Below, piece after piece: positions 1 through 12,425 of a DNA stretch of 64,000 nt; position 1 is the stretch's first letter, and each line of letters begins with the position of its first letter. This DNA is from Stenocarpella maydis (taxonomy: Eukaryota; Ascomycota; Sordariomycetes; Diaporthales; Diaporthaceae): the NCBI GenBank assembly GCA_002270565.1, contig NQMI01000011.1, positions 477,055 through 541,054 of the forward strand, given 5' to 3'. Below the pieces are notes generated by a model. The model saw only the letters and a program-made list of their open reading frames with translations, did not search any database and was not told the origin of the DNA. Position numbers and translations under genes: made by a program.

Positions 1-5
1 CTCGG

Positions 6-761
6 ATGAGCACACCGATAAACAACCAATCGCCCGGGCCATCACCACTTCCAGACCAGCAGCAACACTCAGACCTACCAAAAGCAGCAGGACTCCCGGT
101 ATCACAGCAAGCGCAAGTTGCCCGGCCACAGGCAATACCAGACCCGGGCGACCAATGGCTGCCCCAATTCCTTGAAGACAAGTCGTGCGTCGCCCCATCC
201 GTATTCCCAACGAAACCCCGAAGGACAACATGCTGACTCTCTCCCTCGGCATGCAGAAAACAAGACCTCGCCGAGATCCTCTCCTCCTCCCCCCTCATCT
301 CGGGACTCACTCACAGCCCCTCAACAGCCCACCCCTCCCTAACAGCCAGCATCGAGGCCCTCTCGTCAAGCCTCTCTGCCAACATCGAGCTGGCCACGCA
401 CCTCCTCGAGCTCGAGTCGCGCCTCGCGCACGCGCGGGGCTCGGCCCAGGCGCTGCTCCTCAGCACGCACGCGCTGGAGCGCCAGTGGCGCGCCAAGCAG
501 GGCGAGATGGACCACGCGCTGGGGCCCTTCGCTCCCGCGAGCCTGTACCGGCGGCTGGGGGCGGGCGTCGCGGAGCAGGGGCAGGTGTGCGCGGCGCTCG
601 AGGAGAGCTTCCTCGAGGGGGAGGGCGACGCCGGGGCGCCGGCTACCGAGAGGGAGGCGCTCGACTGGGTGAGGCGGTACAGGGAGGCCAAGAAGCTTTA
701 TTACCTCCGGCAGGAGAGGAAGGAGCGGTGGGACGAGGGGAGGGTCGGGGGCTGGAGATGA
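6..761 (+). CDS. VPS37: ESCRT-I subunit Vps37 (Mod(r) domain)
   Basis: Vps37 is a subunit of ESCRT-I, which sorts ubiquitylated membrane proteins into multivesicular endosomes. Two exons, 6-184 and 257-761, joined over an intron (GTGCGT..ATGCAG, 185-256), give about 227 residues. The N-terminus is Pro/Gln-rich. It is followed by the fungal Vps37 segment around DQWLPQFLEDKS, then a helical Mod(r) region with LATHLLELESRLAH and LERQWRAKQGEMDHALGPF, and the C-terminal WDEGRVGGWR typical of fungal Vps37. Helix composition (Ala, Leu, Arg, Glu) suits the coiled headpiece that packs with Vps23 and Vps28. The first ATG lies 6 bases from the window edge, so a further upstream start cannot be excluded. 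The family is recognised from motifs by eye; the intron is inferred from frame and splice signals. Confidence 0.85.
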
Positions 762-1403
762 GGGATGTCTGGGCGAGCAAGCAATGAGATGCTGGGGGAT
801 GACCTCCGCCGCCAGAGAACACGGCCGCACTGCTCTCACGGTGTGAGATTCCGATGAGAGGCACTACGGCAATGGGTACTGGTGTGCATTGGATGATCCT
901 CCCTATCTTCATTCATGCTTAGATCACCAAGCCGGTCATGCATCACTCACACTAGCCACTTCGCGGTAGATGTGTCACATTGTGCGGACGAAAGCACGGG
1001 CACGAGTCACGTCACATCTGTGAACACTTCCTATAATGTGGGACGGTTTTCTTGCCTGAAAAAGGGGCCATGGGCCAAGAAGAAATTGGGGCTTCCCGCA
1101 GGGGAATAGGTATCTAGATGCTATACTATATAACGAACGAGCCGTGCATGCTCGATAGGAATCGAACAAAAAGGCTCGAGGGGGGGGGGGTCCCGAACCA
1201 TAACGCTGTCGGCTGAAGTCTGAGTCGTCGTGTAATAAAAGAAGAAAGAGCAGTGAAGAAGGCATATCCGCGAAAGGGTCGAGACTCTGGCGAAAGTATG
1301 GGATTATACCTTTCCAGGGTGTGGACGCGTGGTAATAGAATGCGCTGAGGTTGGGAAGCAAAGAAGAAGTAGAATAGAATGGTGAGCCCCCCAGACTCCT
1401 TTC
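762..1403. other. Convergent intergenic region
   Basis: Space between the convergent Vps37 gene and the next gene. It should hold both 3' untranslated regions. A G homopolymer lies at about 1181-1190. I see no coding frame of quality, no RNA gene and no repeat of note. Confidence 0.6.
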
Positions 1404-2648
1404 TTAACATTTCAACATGCTAAATGGGCTTTTGGCCTCCTCGGGGCTCCGGGGGCTCATGGGCAGCGCGAACAGGTCCTCTTCCGTGTCGAGGCTCCTC
1501 TCCTGGACGGCGGGGGCGCTGCCGCCCTCGATGACGGCGCCCAGCGAGGCGATGCCGCCGGGGCCCGCCGGGCGCGCCGGGCCCGCGCCCCCTGACGCCG
1601 GGGTGAAGGCAGTTATTTTGCGCTCAGCTGCTGCGGCCGGATTCTTGGTCTCGATGCGGCTCGCTGCGCCAGAAACTGCTGTTAATATAATGTGTGTCTC
1701 TCCCCGGGCCGCAGCGGGGCTGCAGGTGTACAATTGGGGTGGGGAAAGACAAAAAAACAAACAAAAAAACAAACAAGAGGACAGGGACTCACCCTCCTTC
1801 GCCGCGGCAAGCTCCGCGGGCGACGTCGCCAGCTTGAGGCCCTTGAGCCTCTCTCCCAGCCTCCCGCCGATGGGGCTCCTGGGGCTCACGGGGCTCGAGG
1901 TGTCGGGGGCCTGGGGCGCGAGGGGGGTGGCGCCCTCGCTCGAGGTGTCTACGTCGAGGCCGAAGTGGTCGACGATCCACTGCCGCTCCTGCAGCACCAT
2001 CTCGAGCGCCACGCTCTCGCTGTTGTCCCTCATCTCGGCCTCCACCTCAGCCTCGAGCTCCCGCAGCCTCCTCTTGGCCCAGATGGTGTGAAGCACCCCG
2101 CGTGTGCCCCGGTCCTCCCGGACCAGTGCCTCGGGGAAGATGGCCGGCAGCGGCTTCGTCCGCAGCTCGACGCCGAGGCCGCCGGCCCGCCTGGTGATTG
2201 TCACGAGCGTCGGGATCGGCGCCCCCGGCGGCAGGAGGAAGTAGACGCGGCGCGAGCCCTCCGGGGCGTCGGTGTCTCGTATGGGCAGCACCGCGATGCC
2301 GTCCCGGCCGCTGCTGCCGCTGCCGCCGCCGCCGCCGCTTCCGGCGTCCTTCTTCTTGTTCAGGTTCCTGTCCGGGCCTTTGCCCTCCCACGTGACCTCC
2401 CAGTCGTCGTCGTCGTCGTCGTCGCACCCGTTCTGGGCCTGCTCCTCGCTCTCCCTGTCGGCCGCCGCGTCGGTGGCGGCGCGCGCGTCCCACTCGACCA
2501 TTAGGATCTTGGTCCCCTCGTTGCCCTTGGTGCCCGTCTCGAACTCGAACCTGCACAGCGTGAAGGCCGACGAGGGCGACGTCGGCGCCTCGACCACGTT
2601 CACTGCGCCCGCCGGCGGGGCGACGGCTGGCTGCTCCGGGCTCGCCAT
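1404..2648 (-). CDS. Conserved fungal protein of unknown function
   Basis: Two exons, 2648-1793 and 1678-1404, give about 376 residues. The intron 1679-1792 (114 nt, GTGAGT..AACAG) leaves the frame unchanged, so it also reads through as 38 Phe/Cys/Leu-rich residues; its low-complexity T/G tract and good donor argue for removal. The N-terminal part (FTLCRFEFETG, then ILMVEWD) and a middle block (RRVYFLLPPGAPIPTLVTI, PLPAIFPEALV, GVLHTIWAKRRLRELEAEV, ERQWIVDHFGLDVD) look like one folded, conserved domain. Between them sit an Asp run and a Gly/Ser linker. The C-terminal tail is Ser/Pro-rich with SPRSP motifs that could be proline-directed phosphorylation sites. I recognise this as the kind of protein conserved among filamentous ascomycetes but know no function. 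Confidence 0.72.
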   Translation of the reverse strand: MASPEQPAVAPPAGAVNVVEAPTSPSSAFTLCRFEFETGTKGNEGTKILMVEWDARAATDAAADRESEEQAQNGCDDDDDDDWEVTWEGKGPDRNLNKKKDAGSGGGGGSGSSGRDGIAVLPIRDTDAPEGSRRVYFLLPPGAPIPTLVTITRRAGGLGVELRTKPLPAIFPEALVREDRGTRGVLHTIWAKRRLRELEAEVEAEMRDNSESVALEMVLQERQWIVDHFGLDVDTSSEGATPLAPQAPDTSSPVSPRSPIGGRLGERLKGLKLATSPAELAAAKEGESLSSCLFFCLFFCLSPPQLYTCSPAAARGETHIILTAVSGAASRIETKNPAAAAERKITAFTPASGGAGPARPAGPGGIASLGAVIEGGSAPAVQERSLDTEEDLFALPMSPRSPEEAKSPFSMLKC

Positions 2649-4214
2649 GGTGATTTCCCCTCCCTCCTTCTTCTTTGTTTTCCCCTTCTCCTCTCCCGCC
2701 TTCCTTTCTTTGCCCTTCCTTCCGGACGCGCGTGGGGGCTTGTGCGCGTGGGGTTACCCGGGGCGCTTGTAGGCGCGCGGCTGGCAACAGGGGGGGGGGG
2801 GTTGCGGGATGCGGTTGCAGTGGTGGGTGGTGATTGTGTCGCGGCGGATGGTGGGCTGGATATATCTATAGCTAGGTACTCAAGCATGCAGGTTGGTTGT
2901 GTGAGGGCAGGCAGCTCTCGTTGGTGGATGGCACACAGTCGAGGCAAGAGGCAAGCAAGCGCACACGGCAGAGGGCAACCACAAACGAGCAGCAGGCTGC
3001 AGGTCGGAATAGTGTATTAGTACTTATTAAAGCGATGCGGCTGCTGGGGCTGGGATGCCAAAGGGACCGAGGTGGATGACTGGGGCGGGGATCTGGGGCT
3101 CGCCTTGTAACCAACAGACGCAGGGCCGCCACCTCACTGGTCCCGAATGCTGGTAGGCTGAGCAGCTCGGCGACATACAATGCCTGAGGATGATGCGCCT
3201 AGGGCCAAAAAGTCTTGGTGTCCAGTGCCCTCTGCTATGTACATGTATTATTGAAGTGGCGGGAACGGATCGAATAGGGGAAGGGGCAAATGCAGGGCCG
3301 GACAGGCCCCGGGCCTTGTGGTCCGGATGTCAATTTTAATACAAAGTGGACAGACAATACCAGGAGCTGGGAGCATCACGGCCGTCATGTGACGGGGCAG
3401 TACTCTATACCATGCACCACAGACGTGGGGACATGGTCGCGAGGGGGGGCCAGCACTGCTCTCCAGTTGCCGCTGCAGACGTACTGTGCAATAAATACCA
3501 TGTACGTGCTACGGCGGCGGCGGGCATCAGGGACGTCGGGACAAGTCGTCGCAGCCGGGTGGAGAGACCCTATATTGGAGCTCCGGTAAGATGGGAACAC
3601 CATCATACCGACAGGCAGCCTGGCCACGGCCAGCCGAGAAGCGGTCCCATCCATCAACCCACCCATCATCCACCTGGGCAGGCTGCCCAGGTCATACCAA
3701 GACTAGGGCAGGACGTCGGAAACAGCATGCGCCACAAGGATGCCGCCGCGAGGGCCACCCTGTGGACGTCGAGCTTGTCAGGGCGGGCTAGTGGAGTAGT
3801 AGCTCTGCAGCCTGCAGCCTGCAGCCTGCAGCCCGCAGCCCGCTCGCAGCTGATAAAATAAGCTATCAGCTGGGTTGGGAGACAGGCATCCTGCCAGCAC
3901 GAGGCAATACCCCGCGGCAAAGAGCATGAGTACTGAGCAGCGATATTGCCTCGCTTGGCGCTGTGCGCGATTCATACCCAGTTTGGGCCAGCCCGCGCTC
4001 CCCATCCCCCGGGTCTGTAATGGCAAAAACCCCAGGACCCGGCACACAAGAGGCGGAGGGGCAGCGCGTCGTGGTGGTGTAGGTAGCGAGAACCAGAGCT
4101 CCAAAAGACCAGACAGCGAATGGCAGAGCTGCTCGAATCAGAGCCTGAGGAGGGCGTGTGGCGTTCCCGTAGCATCCGCGCCCTCGGGACTGCTGGGCTC
4201 CCACGCTACTGTGG

Positions 4215-4250
<36 letters not shown>

Positions 4251-7200
4251 ACCAGTTCTAAAAATAGCAGCCCATCCCACGAGGCGTGGTACAGGCATAG
4301 CACAGTTGAGGTACATGCAGATGCGGCCAGAAGCGCACAGTACCGTACTGTGCCGCGTTTTACAACAATATACTAGATACATGGTCGTGGTCATCTGAGT
4401 GCCCTCAAATTGATGATGACTATAGTGGTCCTGGTATGCCGCGTTCCGTCTTATCCAGGTGCTGATTCCTTCTCTCGTCTTCGAGAATGATATTTCTTTG
4501 CCTGGCTTCTTTTTCCTTTTTAATTTCTTTCTTCATCCACTTTTGCTTCTTCCTTAGCGGATAACACCAACGGCTGACTGCACCACCACCACAACAACAC
4601 ACACCTCTCCCGTCGGCTTTGCTGACTGCCAGTGGTTCGTCCTGCCATTCCTTGCAGGAAGGGCCGGGCCCGATCCGACCCGCCCGCCCCTGGTGCAGTC
4701 ATTCCTGGGTGTGTACCAGGGCAACTTCAGTCGAGGTGAAAGAAGGTGACAAAGCAGGGGGTACATGCATCAGAGCAGGAATTGCCAGCCATGAGCTGAC
4801 TGCAGTGAGTGAAACCCGATGCGGTGGGTTCCGAGGCTCGGTGTACAGTAGATGCTCCAGCAAGAAATTGAGTCGGACGGGCGCGACCAAAGACAGGCGT
4901 GAATCTGACTTGCGGTGCCTTTGATGCCACACTCGGCAAGGCATAACAGTTTTTTTTGCCATGTATGTATGTATGTATGTATGTAGCCCATGGAGGATCG
5001 CGCCCTCCAGGGAGAGGGGCAGGGGAGGTCCAAGAACTGGGGATTGCAAGGGGTAAGCCGAAGTTACACGTGGACCCCCGGCATCTGAAACCGATGCAAA
5101 GCCGGCTGCATAGACGGCCTCGGGAGATTAGGCAGGATTCGCGGGATCCGTTCGTGAGCTCCTCCTGGCCTCCCGGAGAACGGCGGCTCCGTAGGTGCGG
5201 TCACATGCCTCTCTTGTTGGGGCGCACGCTCGTGCAAAGATCATGCCGTCTCTGGCATTTGTATACCGTAGCATCCTGCGGCCCCAGGGGCCTGTCGTCT
5301 TGTGCTGCAAACATTTGAAGACGAGTAGCCGGGGACAGTTGGACGCCGGAGGGCTGACGGCCAGGTGCTCCGCCAGGTGGCGAATCCTTGGGACAGGGGC
5401 GCGGATTATCCATGTATGCCCGCCATTTGTCCACTGGCATCATCGTTTCCGCCCGAGATTGAGGGGACAGGAAGCTGGTTTCTGTCTGCCGGCCGCAAGC
5501 GCACCCGAGTCGAGGACAGAGGACCGAGGCCAGGCGCCGCCGAACCCGGGGTGGCAGCTACTGTAGTATGTCCAGTGTCCCGCGACGACTCCGTCCCCGG
5601 TGTCCCCACACCGGGGAAGGGAAGAAAGGGAGGCCCCTTCACAGCTTGCACGCTTCCCCACAAGACTTTCTTGTTCCCCAGGCCCGCCTGGGCCCGCTAT
5701 GCCCTGGGGTCTAGTGTACACTAGCAGGCAGGACCCGCGTCTCTCCCCCGGCCTACCAGATGCCAGTCTCCATTCTCCAGTCTCCAGCCGCCCCCCCCCC
5801 CCNGCGTGGTGTCTCCATCGTAAGGAGGTGGATGTGTGGACTGACGACACACTGCATATCTCATGAGACAGCTCGCTGTCAATCACCTGCCCTGATGCTT
5901 GCTTGTGTGTGTGCGCGATTGTCTCTGCCCACGACGGCCCGACCGCAGCCACGCAAAAGAACAGCAGCGAGACCAAGCCCACGCCGTCTGCCTTCTGGCC
6001 GTTTTGCCTGCCGACCGCGCCGAGGTGTCACGGGGCTAGCGTGAACACTGAACATGGACCGATGGCTACGTCGCCCTCGTTTACGAGTACGAGACGCTGC
6101 ACCTGGTCGTCCTGCAGAGCGCAGCACAGCACAGCACAGCATGGGCGTGTAGGTGGGCATCGCCAGCCCGGCCCGTCCTTTCGGCACACCGCAGGCCGAG
6201 TCAGCACTTTGAACTGAAGCATGGCGTGCAGGGTGTAACGTGTCGAACGAGTCTGGCCCACGCCTGCGGCGGCATGCGACACGCTGCTGTCATGAAGTCG
6301 CTGCGAATTGACGTCACGGTCAAATGTGCCCCAGTTTGGTTGGGCCTGTTGCGCCAGGCGCCATCGGAAGAAGAAGAAATAAAAAGGAAAGAAAGAAAGA
6401 AGGAAAGGGGAGGAGGGGAGGGGGGGGCGGAGGAAAAGGGCAGGGAAGACGAAGAGAACAGAGAGGAAAAAAAGAGGTCTTGAGCCGTGTGTCTCCCGCC
6501 AGACGGTCCAGATAATCGGTGGGACCAATGCCAGGGGGGGGGAGCTTGTTGGTTGCGGCCAATCAGGACTGGTGCATCCCAGATTGGGCGAAAGGCGCCG
6601 GAGAAGGGCCGGCCCCCTTCGATGCGAGTGCCCGGAAGACTGAACTGTCGAAGAACATCTGGCAGACGGCTGGATGGCTGGATGGGTAATTATTCCGTCC
6701 GCCATTGCGTGCTGGGTGGCGACGGTAGCGACCCGACCGGATTTCTTCTACACTAGCATAGGCCGGGTTCTTGGATTCGCGTCGGGTTGCCAACCCCACG
6801 CCTCGTCCAAACAAGCAACTGCCGAGCGTGTCCCAAGAGTAGGGCCGGCTGCATCACATCTCCCCCTCTTCCAACCCAGGCGCAATAACCAGTCGACACT
6901 CAGTAGGTGCCAGGCACGGCCAGCTGCGAGACAGGTACTGCCAGGAAGAAGGCTCGGGTCGCGTGGAACCATCAACACGAGAGAGGAGAGGGAAGAAAAA
7001 AACAAGGTGAGACACCTTCGTCCCAGGTGATCGACAGTGATATCACGCCCGAGTGCTCATTGTTGAGCGCGATGGCACCTTGTATGGCACCATCCCAACG
7101 TATTCCCGGGGTAACCACGGAGCCAAGTCTGTGCTGGTACAGATTTGGGCTTCAGCATCCGGTGAGCTAATACTACGGAGTATGTACCAAGTAGATGTAA

Positions 7201-9481
7201 GCCCGTCGACAACCTGCCAGCCTGCCACCCAGAAAGGGGCCCACAGACAGACGGTGGCAACGGCTGCCTTTTATCGCGAGTTGAGTAGGAATGCTCGCCT
7301 CGCGGGTAAACCGCATCGAACGCAGCCATGACCCGCAGTTCTCTTGCTCTTTGCTGATAGGCGAGGTGATAACTAGTATGTATCGACATAGCAGACTTGT
7401 CGGGCTCCCTCTCAGGCTCGCTGGCTTAATAAGCATACCCAGGTATACGGAGCATGTATCATGTGTGCCTGTGCAGAATAGGGCGGTATCTAGTTGTAAG
7501 GTAGGCGGCTCATCCCAGGCCGTCCATGTGTCGGCGAGGCTGGTGCTCAGAGTCGACCCGAAGGTGGCACCACGGCCGGTGATAGCGTGACGTCTCTCTG
7601 CCCGGACTGCAGAACGGATATTGTGCGAGGGGGGCCACAGGTAACGTAACGCTGGTGCCGACGAACAACAAGCAGAGAAAGCATTCGTGAAAAAGGCGCG
7701 GGCTCGGCCCTGGCTCGCCATTTTGCTCGCATCTTTGCCGCACGGGGGTAGCGAGACAACCAACCCTGGGGATCTCACCCGCACCTGGGCATTCCTGTCT
7801 CATTGGCCCCGGCTAAATGTGCCTCGAGCTGCACTCTTGTCGCGACCCTGCCGTGGGACACGATAACCGCTGCAGCAAAGCTCACGGTCCCGGCTTGCCA
7901 AGCAGTCGAGAGGTGCTGGCGATGGTGCTATGGTGTAGTACACTATACACCACTGTGTGTACACTACTGCCCCGGTGCAGCCCTGTCACAAGGCGAACAA
8001 GATGCGTCGGAGCAGATCTCGGCCGTACTCTTGAGAAAGGGCAACATGGCGGGCCGTGGTCTCTCGTGGCCCGCTCATGTCACCACAGAGCACAGAGATA
8101 GGCCCGAATTGGCGACAGATGGGGGTCGACCCACGGCCGGCATAGGCAGATACATGTGAGCAGCGCCGGGCCAGCGGTCGTGTCAGAGTACACACCTACC
8201 GCAGCTGGCCACTCCCGTCCAGCGCTGAGGAGCCTCTGGGGTGCCGCTCGAATCAGTGGGCTCTGGCCTGGGCCGGTGGACCCTCCACTATTTCGCCGAG
8301 CCAAAACGCCGCGGTCCTCCCGGATCCATATCGAACTTCGACTTGCTGCCCTACCCAGGCTCTCTGCGGTATTCCCAGCCACGATCATCAGACTCGCCCA
8401 CGCACGAGAATGCCCACCTGGCGCCCTCCAACAGCAACAGCAACAGCAACAGCAGTCATCGTCTTGTCTTCATACCCGGCTCTCTCGCCCAGGCTCCCGT
8501 CCCGTTGTGTGCGGTGCTGTGCTTGATGCGCTTGCTGCGCTTGCTGCGCTGCGCTGCGCTGTGCTGTGCTGTGCTGTGACGACCTAACTGCGTTGGGCCG
8601 CCGTCTTATTGCCGGCATTTACCCTCCCTTTGTACTGACTGTGCCGTGTAGCCAGACCGGCCTCTCCCCTCCCCGCTCACCAGGCCCGCGCTCAGAGCAC
8701 TCACCTCCCAAAAACAACAACAACAACAACAACCACAAATAAACAGAACAAGAAAGAAAATAACCTCGTCTGCCGGACCCCCCGGGCAAATCAACAGCAA
8801 ATTACGCTCGTATCCATCCATCGCCTCTCGGGCTGCCACTCGGGGCCTTTCTACCCCGTTGCTCTCCCAGCACCCATCTTCCAGCAACGGCCCCCCAATT
8901 GGGAAACCTCGGGAGCCCCCCGCAAGAATACGTCGCTGGAATCCAGCATAACCCGCCGTGCATAACGCCGTGCACCGTCACCCGTTGGATTCGCCCAGCC
9001 ATCAACCTCATCTCGACCCAGAATACCACTGGGTAGATCCGTCCGGGAGCCTCTGCCGTTATCGCACTCCTTCGGTCAACCTCCGCCACGGCCCTCGCTC
9101 CGCATCTCCCTCCTGTCACCTTGTCCCAAGATAAGCCGCCGCGTCACCTCGACGTCTCTGAATGCCAATCACAGTCGCCGATACACGTCGCCTTCGTCTT
9201 TTCTTGTTGGCCTGAGACCCGCTCTCGTCGCATCCGCCGGCACCCCTTCGCCGACCTGATCGCCACCCTCGGCCGTGCTTCAACAATCCGAAGCAAATCA
9301 TCTGGCTGGGACTGCCAGGCGGGCGCTGCTTGTGTACATCCGACAAGTCATTTGTTTCCAGTCTCTTTCGACCTCCATGTCTCAGCCATGATTGGATATG
9401 CCAACATTCCGAGGTGTTGACAGCACTGCTCTGACGTAGGCAACCAAGGCGGTTCCCACAGAGAGGCGATAGGGGCACGAC
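2649..9481. other. 6.8-kb gene-poor intergenic region
   Basis: No reading frame here has convincing composition on either strand; the longer ones come from low-complexity tracts. Simple repeats include CTGCAGCC units (about 3805-3846), GATG repeats (4212-4250), ATGT repeats (4961-4984), an AGCAC run (about 6121-6141), a purine-only strand (about 6363-6480), AACAGC units (about 8431-8452), a TGCTG/TGCGC run (about 8527-8578) and CAA repeats (about 8707-8731). One undetermined base is at 5803 after a C homopolymer. The last few hundred bases should hold the promoter and 5' leader of the F-box gene. Confidence 0.55.
5803..5803. other. Single-base assembly gap
   Basis: An N directly after a run of about 14 C residues. 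It probably marks a contig join at a homopolymer. The sequence to its right does not visibly repeat sequence to its left. Confidence 0.8.
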
Positions 9482-11217
9482 ATGCCGACTGCATGTACAC
9501 CACAGCCAGCCATGGATCCTCCGCACATCACCGAATTCGCGTCCAAGCGCTACTTTGAGAAGATAAATCAGCTCCCCAAGGACCAACAGCCTCACCAACA
9601 GCACCACAATGACAGCACGCTGGTGGAAACGTCCTCGTCCAGATTTATCCTACCAATCCGAGGAGCCGAGCAGCAGGGGCACGACCCGCAGGCAAGACAT
9701 GTAGACCATCTCAGACAGGAGAAGGAGAGAGAGAAGGAGAGGCGGAGTCTGTTTGGATTTGGGCGGTTACGGTCCTCAAAGCCGGCCACCTCCGCGCCGG
9801 AAGCGCAGGCCTCGGCGTTCAGACGTCCGTCGGTAGTTGCCGACACATCGGCGGGCTCTGTAGCGGATGGTGCTGCCGCTCGACCCAGGAGGTATACACG
9901 AACCCACCCAGACCTTCTACACACAAGCATCTTACTAACCTCTAATCCAGTCTACCCTTTGACCAGCTCTTCCTGAGCTTGCCGAATGAGTTGCAGATCC
10001 AGATCATTGCGTACCTACCCTTGTCAGATGTTCTCAGCCTGCGGCGGGCGTCCAGGTCATGGCACACCATGGTCACACTGAATGAATTTACCATCGTACG
10101 GCACCAGCTCGAATATGAGATACCGGCCTATGCAAAGCGACTCTACCCCGTGACGGACCCCGCGGGCTACACTCTTCACCATCTCTGCGGCTTGTGGCAC
10201 CGGCTGCATGTCGCTGCAAAACTTTCAGGGCTCATGTGCGACTGGTGCACAAAGGAGATCTTTCTCAAGACAACCAAGGACCAAATTGCGTCCTTCGCCT
10301 CTCAGAGGGAAAGGATGTACCGACGACTCATACCGCTTCTTTTTACCATTTTCCACTTTTTCGAAAACTACCGCAAACTACACCTACAATACGTCCAGGA
10401 ACACGGCCACGGCGTCGAGCGGACGCCCTACACCCTTAACCCGATTGAGACCCAGATCATGAACACGTACGACGATCGGACATTATTACAAGTCCACCAG
10501 GTCTTTCCACTCGTCGTGGCTTCATTTTGTCGGCGCCTACGGCCGCCATCGTATGTCGGCCGTGTGGAACGGACAGTTAGGGGTTATCTACGAGAGAAAC
10601 CAGCCGATGAGGTTCACACGGCTGTGCTCTGCCTCGGCGGCTTGAGGCAGGTATTGAGGTTATGGGAAGTTCGTGGCTACAACACGCGGAGAGGGGCCGT
10701 GGACACGTGGTACAACAGCATCCAGGACGCCAGAGAACCTCCGAGAAGCCCCGAAGTCAGCAAGGAGACGAGATCGAGGCGGGGCATAATGGGCTTAGGA
10801 CGACGAAAATCGGCCTGGCAGGTTCGAGATGCCACGAGGTCGCAGGCCGACGACGTACCGGAACTGGCGAACCGCGGTTCGCTGGAGCACGCGACGACGA
10901 GGCGGTCGACGGTAACGCAGCCGAGCCTTGTCTTCAGCACAAGTTTGTCAGCTGGGATGCCCATGGACTGGCTCGAGCTGGATCAGTACAAGCTCCTACT
11001 GCCAGATCTGCCTTTGCTTCAAAAGCTCTGGCTGTCGACCGCCGAGGCCATGATCCTGGACCGCAAGATTGTCGCGAGATCCGTGGACATCAAGCGCAAT
11101 GCCCAGGTGATGCTTGACCTTATCAAAGAAGACGGCGGCGAGGGCGAGGACTTCTGGTGGTATGAGAACATTCAGCCACCCAAGGAGGAAGCCATCGAGG
11201 AGGACACACTCGAATGA
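9482..11217 (+). CDS. F-box protein (substrate receptor of an SCF ubiquitin ligase)
   Basis: Exons 9482-9891 and 9951-11217, with a clean intron (GTATAC, branch ACTAACC, acceptor ATCCAG), give 558 residues. An in-frame ATG at 9512 has better context and may be the real start. The N-terminal third is disordered, with Gln/His stretches and a charged helix of Glu/Arg/Lys. Residues about 137-178 form the F-box: SLPNELQIQIIAYLPLSDVL followed by SLRRASRSWH, the Skp1-binding helix pair. Downstream is an all-helical region (residues about 200-340) and a conserved acidic C-terminus (about 500-558) with FWWYENIQPP. No WD40, LRR or kelch repeats are visible, so substrate recognition must use the unclassified helical region. 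Family assignment rests on the F-box; the substrate is unknown. Confidence 0.85.
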
Positions 11218-12425
11218 GAAGAGAAGAGAGGGCTAGTCAAGAGGAAGATTCTTAATCTGCGACTCGAGAGGGATAGAAGGCGGAGGAAATACCAATGTCT
11301 TTTGGGAGCCAATGAAGGGAGCGGGTTTTGTTATTCCAGCCAGCGTTTTCTTGTCATCACGCCATCTGATGGATAATCTCCTATGTTCACCATCTGCACG
11401 GGCCAAAGCATTCAGAGGCGTTATTTTTGCAAACAATACTTTCGTGGGGTTACACGCACATGCACGCAGACGGCGCGGAGAGCTGCCTAGTCTAGTTGTC
11501 AAATCTTCTACATATATAGGTATATATATATCATCATACCATCAATCATCAACCAGCATCTTGCCCGGCTGCCTCTCAACCCCATGCTTAGCTCAAGGCT
11601 CGATAGTCCACGAATCGAAATATGGTGGATGACAGAAAAGATGGAAATATCCGAGTGCCGCCCGGGTCAGAAGCTGGCTAGAGGCCAGGGTATCTCAATA
11701 ATAGGAAGTTGGCTCATGGTTGAACAAGAACAAGACTTCTGCATTTCAAATCTTCGCGCTCCATGCTGCAGAGCGCGAGAAGCAGGTTACGAGACACGGG
11801 GCCCACCCAGGTGACAGAATACGAAAGCTTGGCTGGCCCTTTCGCTCTCCCAATAAGTCAACCGACCAAAATCTGCCCAGCCAAAAAACACCGTTCTTTT
11901 TGGACCCCTAGCTGGCTGGCCGGCCAGGAGTCAGTCATGCATGATCTTCTCTCTCCATCATCCCTCGCCCAAGAAAAAAGATATCGTAATAAGTGCTTGC
12001 TCGTAGTTTGAAACACAAAAGATTGAAGAGCCCCCGGTCAACTCCACGCCATATTTCCTAAACCAATAGCCTTACGCTGTAGAAAGTAATGTTTTCCCCC
12101 GATAGATAGGTATCAACGGGAACCAGGAGATGGGGCTGTTAAAAGCAAAACAATGGCCACGTATGGCTCAAGTCATCAGTCGCTAGTAAATGAATCCTGT
12201 CGGAGGAGCATGACAGGACAGATACGATATACATTAACCCGAGGCCTGCCCCACTGAATGTCACGGCGATGCGGAACACGGAGGCACGCATTTAAAGACC
12301 GGCCCGCCGTAGGGCTCGGCTTATTTTCGGGAGGCTTCCGATAGATTACCATGCTGGCAGAGGTTGGAATCGAGATCGTCCCTTGTGAGGAGATGTGAGC
12401 AAAACAGGCAGCCGCTGACAGGCCA
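11218..12425. other. Convergent intergenic region
   Basis: Between the convergent F-box and AT-hook genes. It should contain both 3' untranslated regions. AT-rich patches (TATATATAGG type near 11512-11532) occur, but no coding frame, RNA gene or repeat of note was seen. Confidence 0.6.

Noticed and set aside
1692..2504. 270-codon + strand frame opposite the unknown gene
   Set aside because: Antisense shadow of a GC-rich coding exon: repeated Val and Ala runs mirror the Asp and Gly codon runs of the real strand.
6028..6705. 225-codon minus-strand frame
   Set aside because: Driven by a purine/pyrimidine tract, giving Phe/Pro/Leu runs; no domain and no splice-supported extension.
7173..7784. 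203-codon minus-strand frame
   Set aside because: No recognisable motif, and frequent Cys/Ser/Arg typical of shadow translation in GC-rich intergenic DNA.
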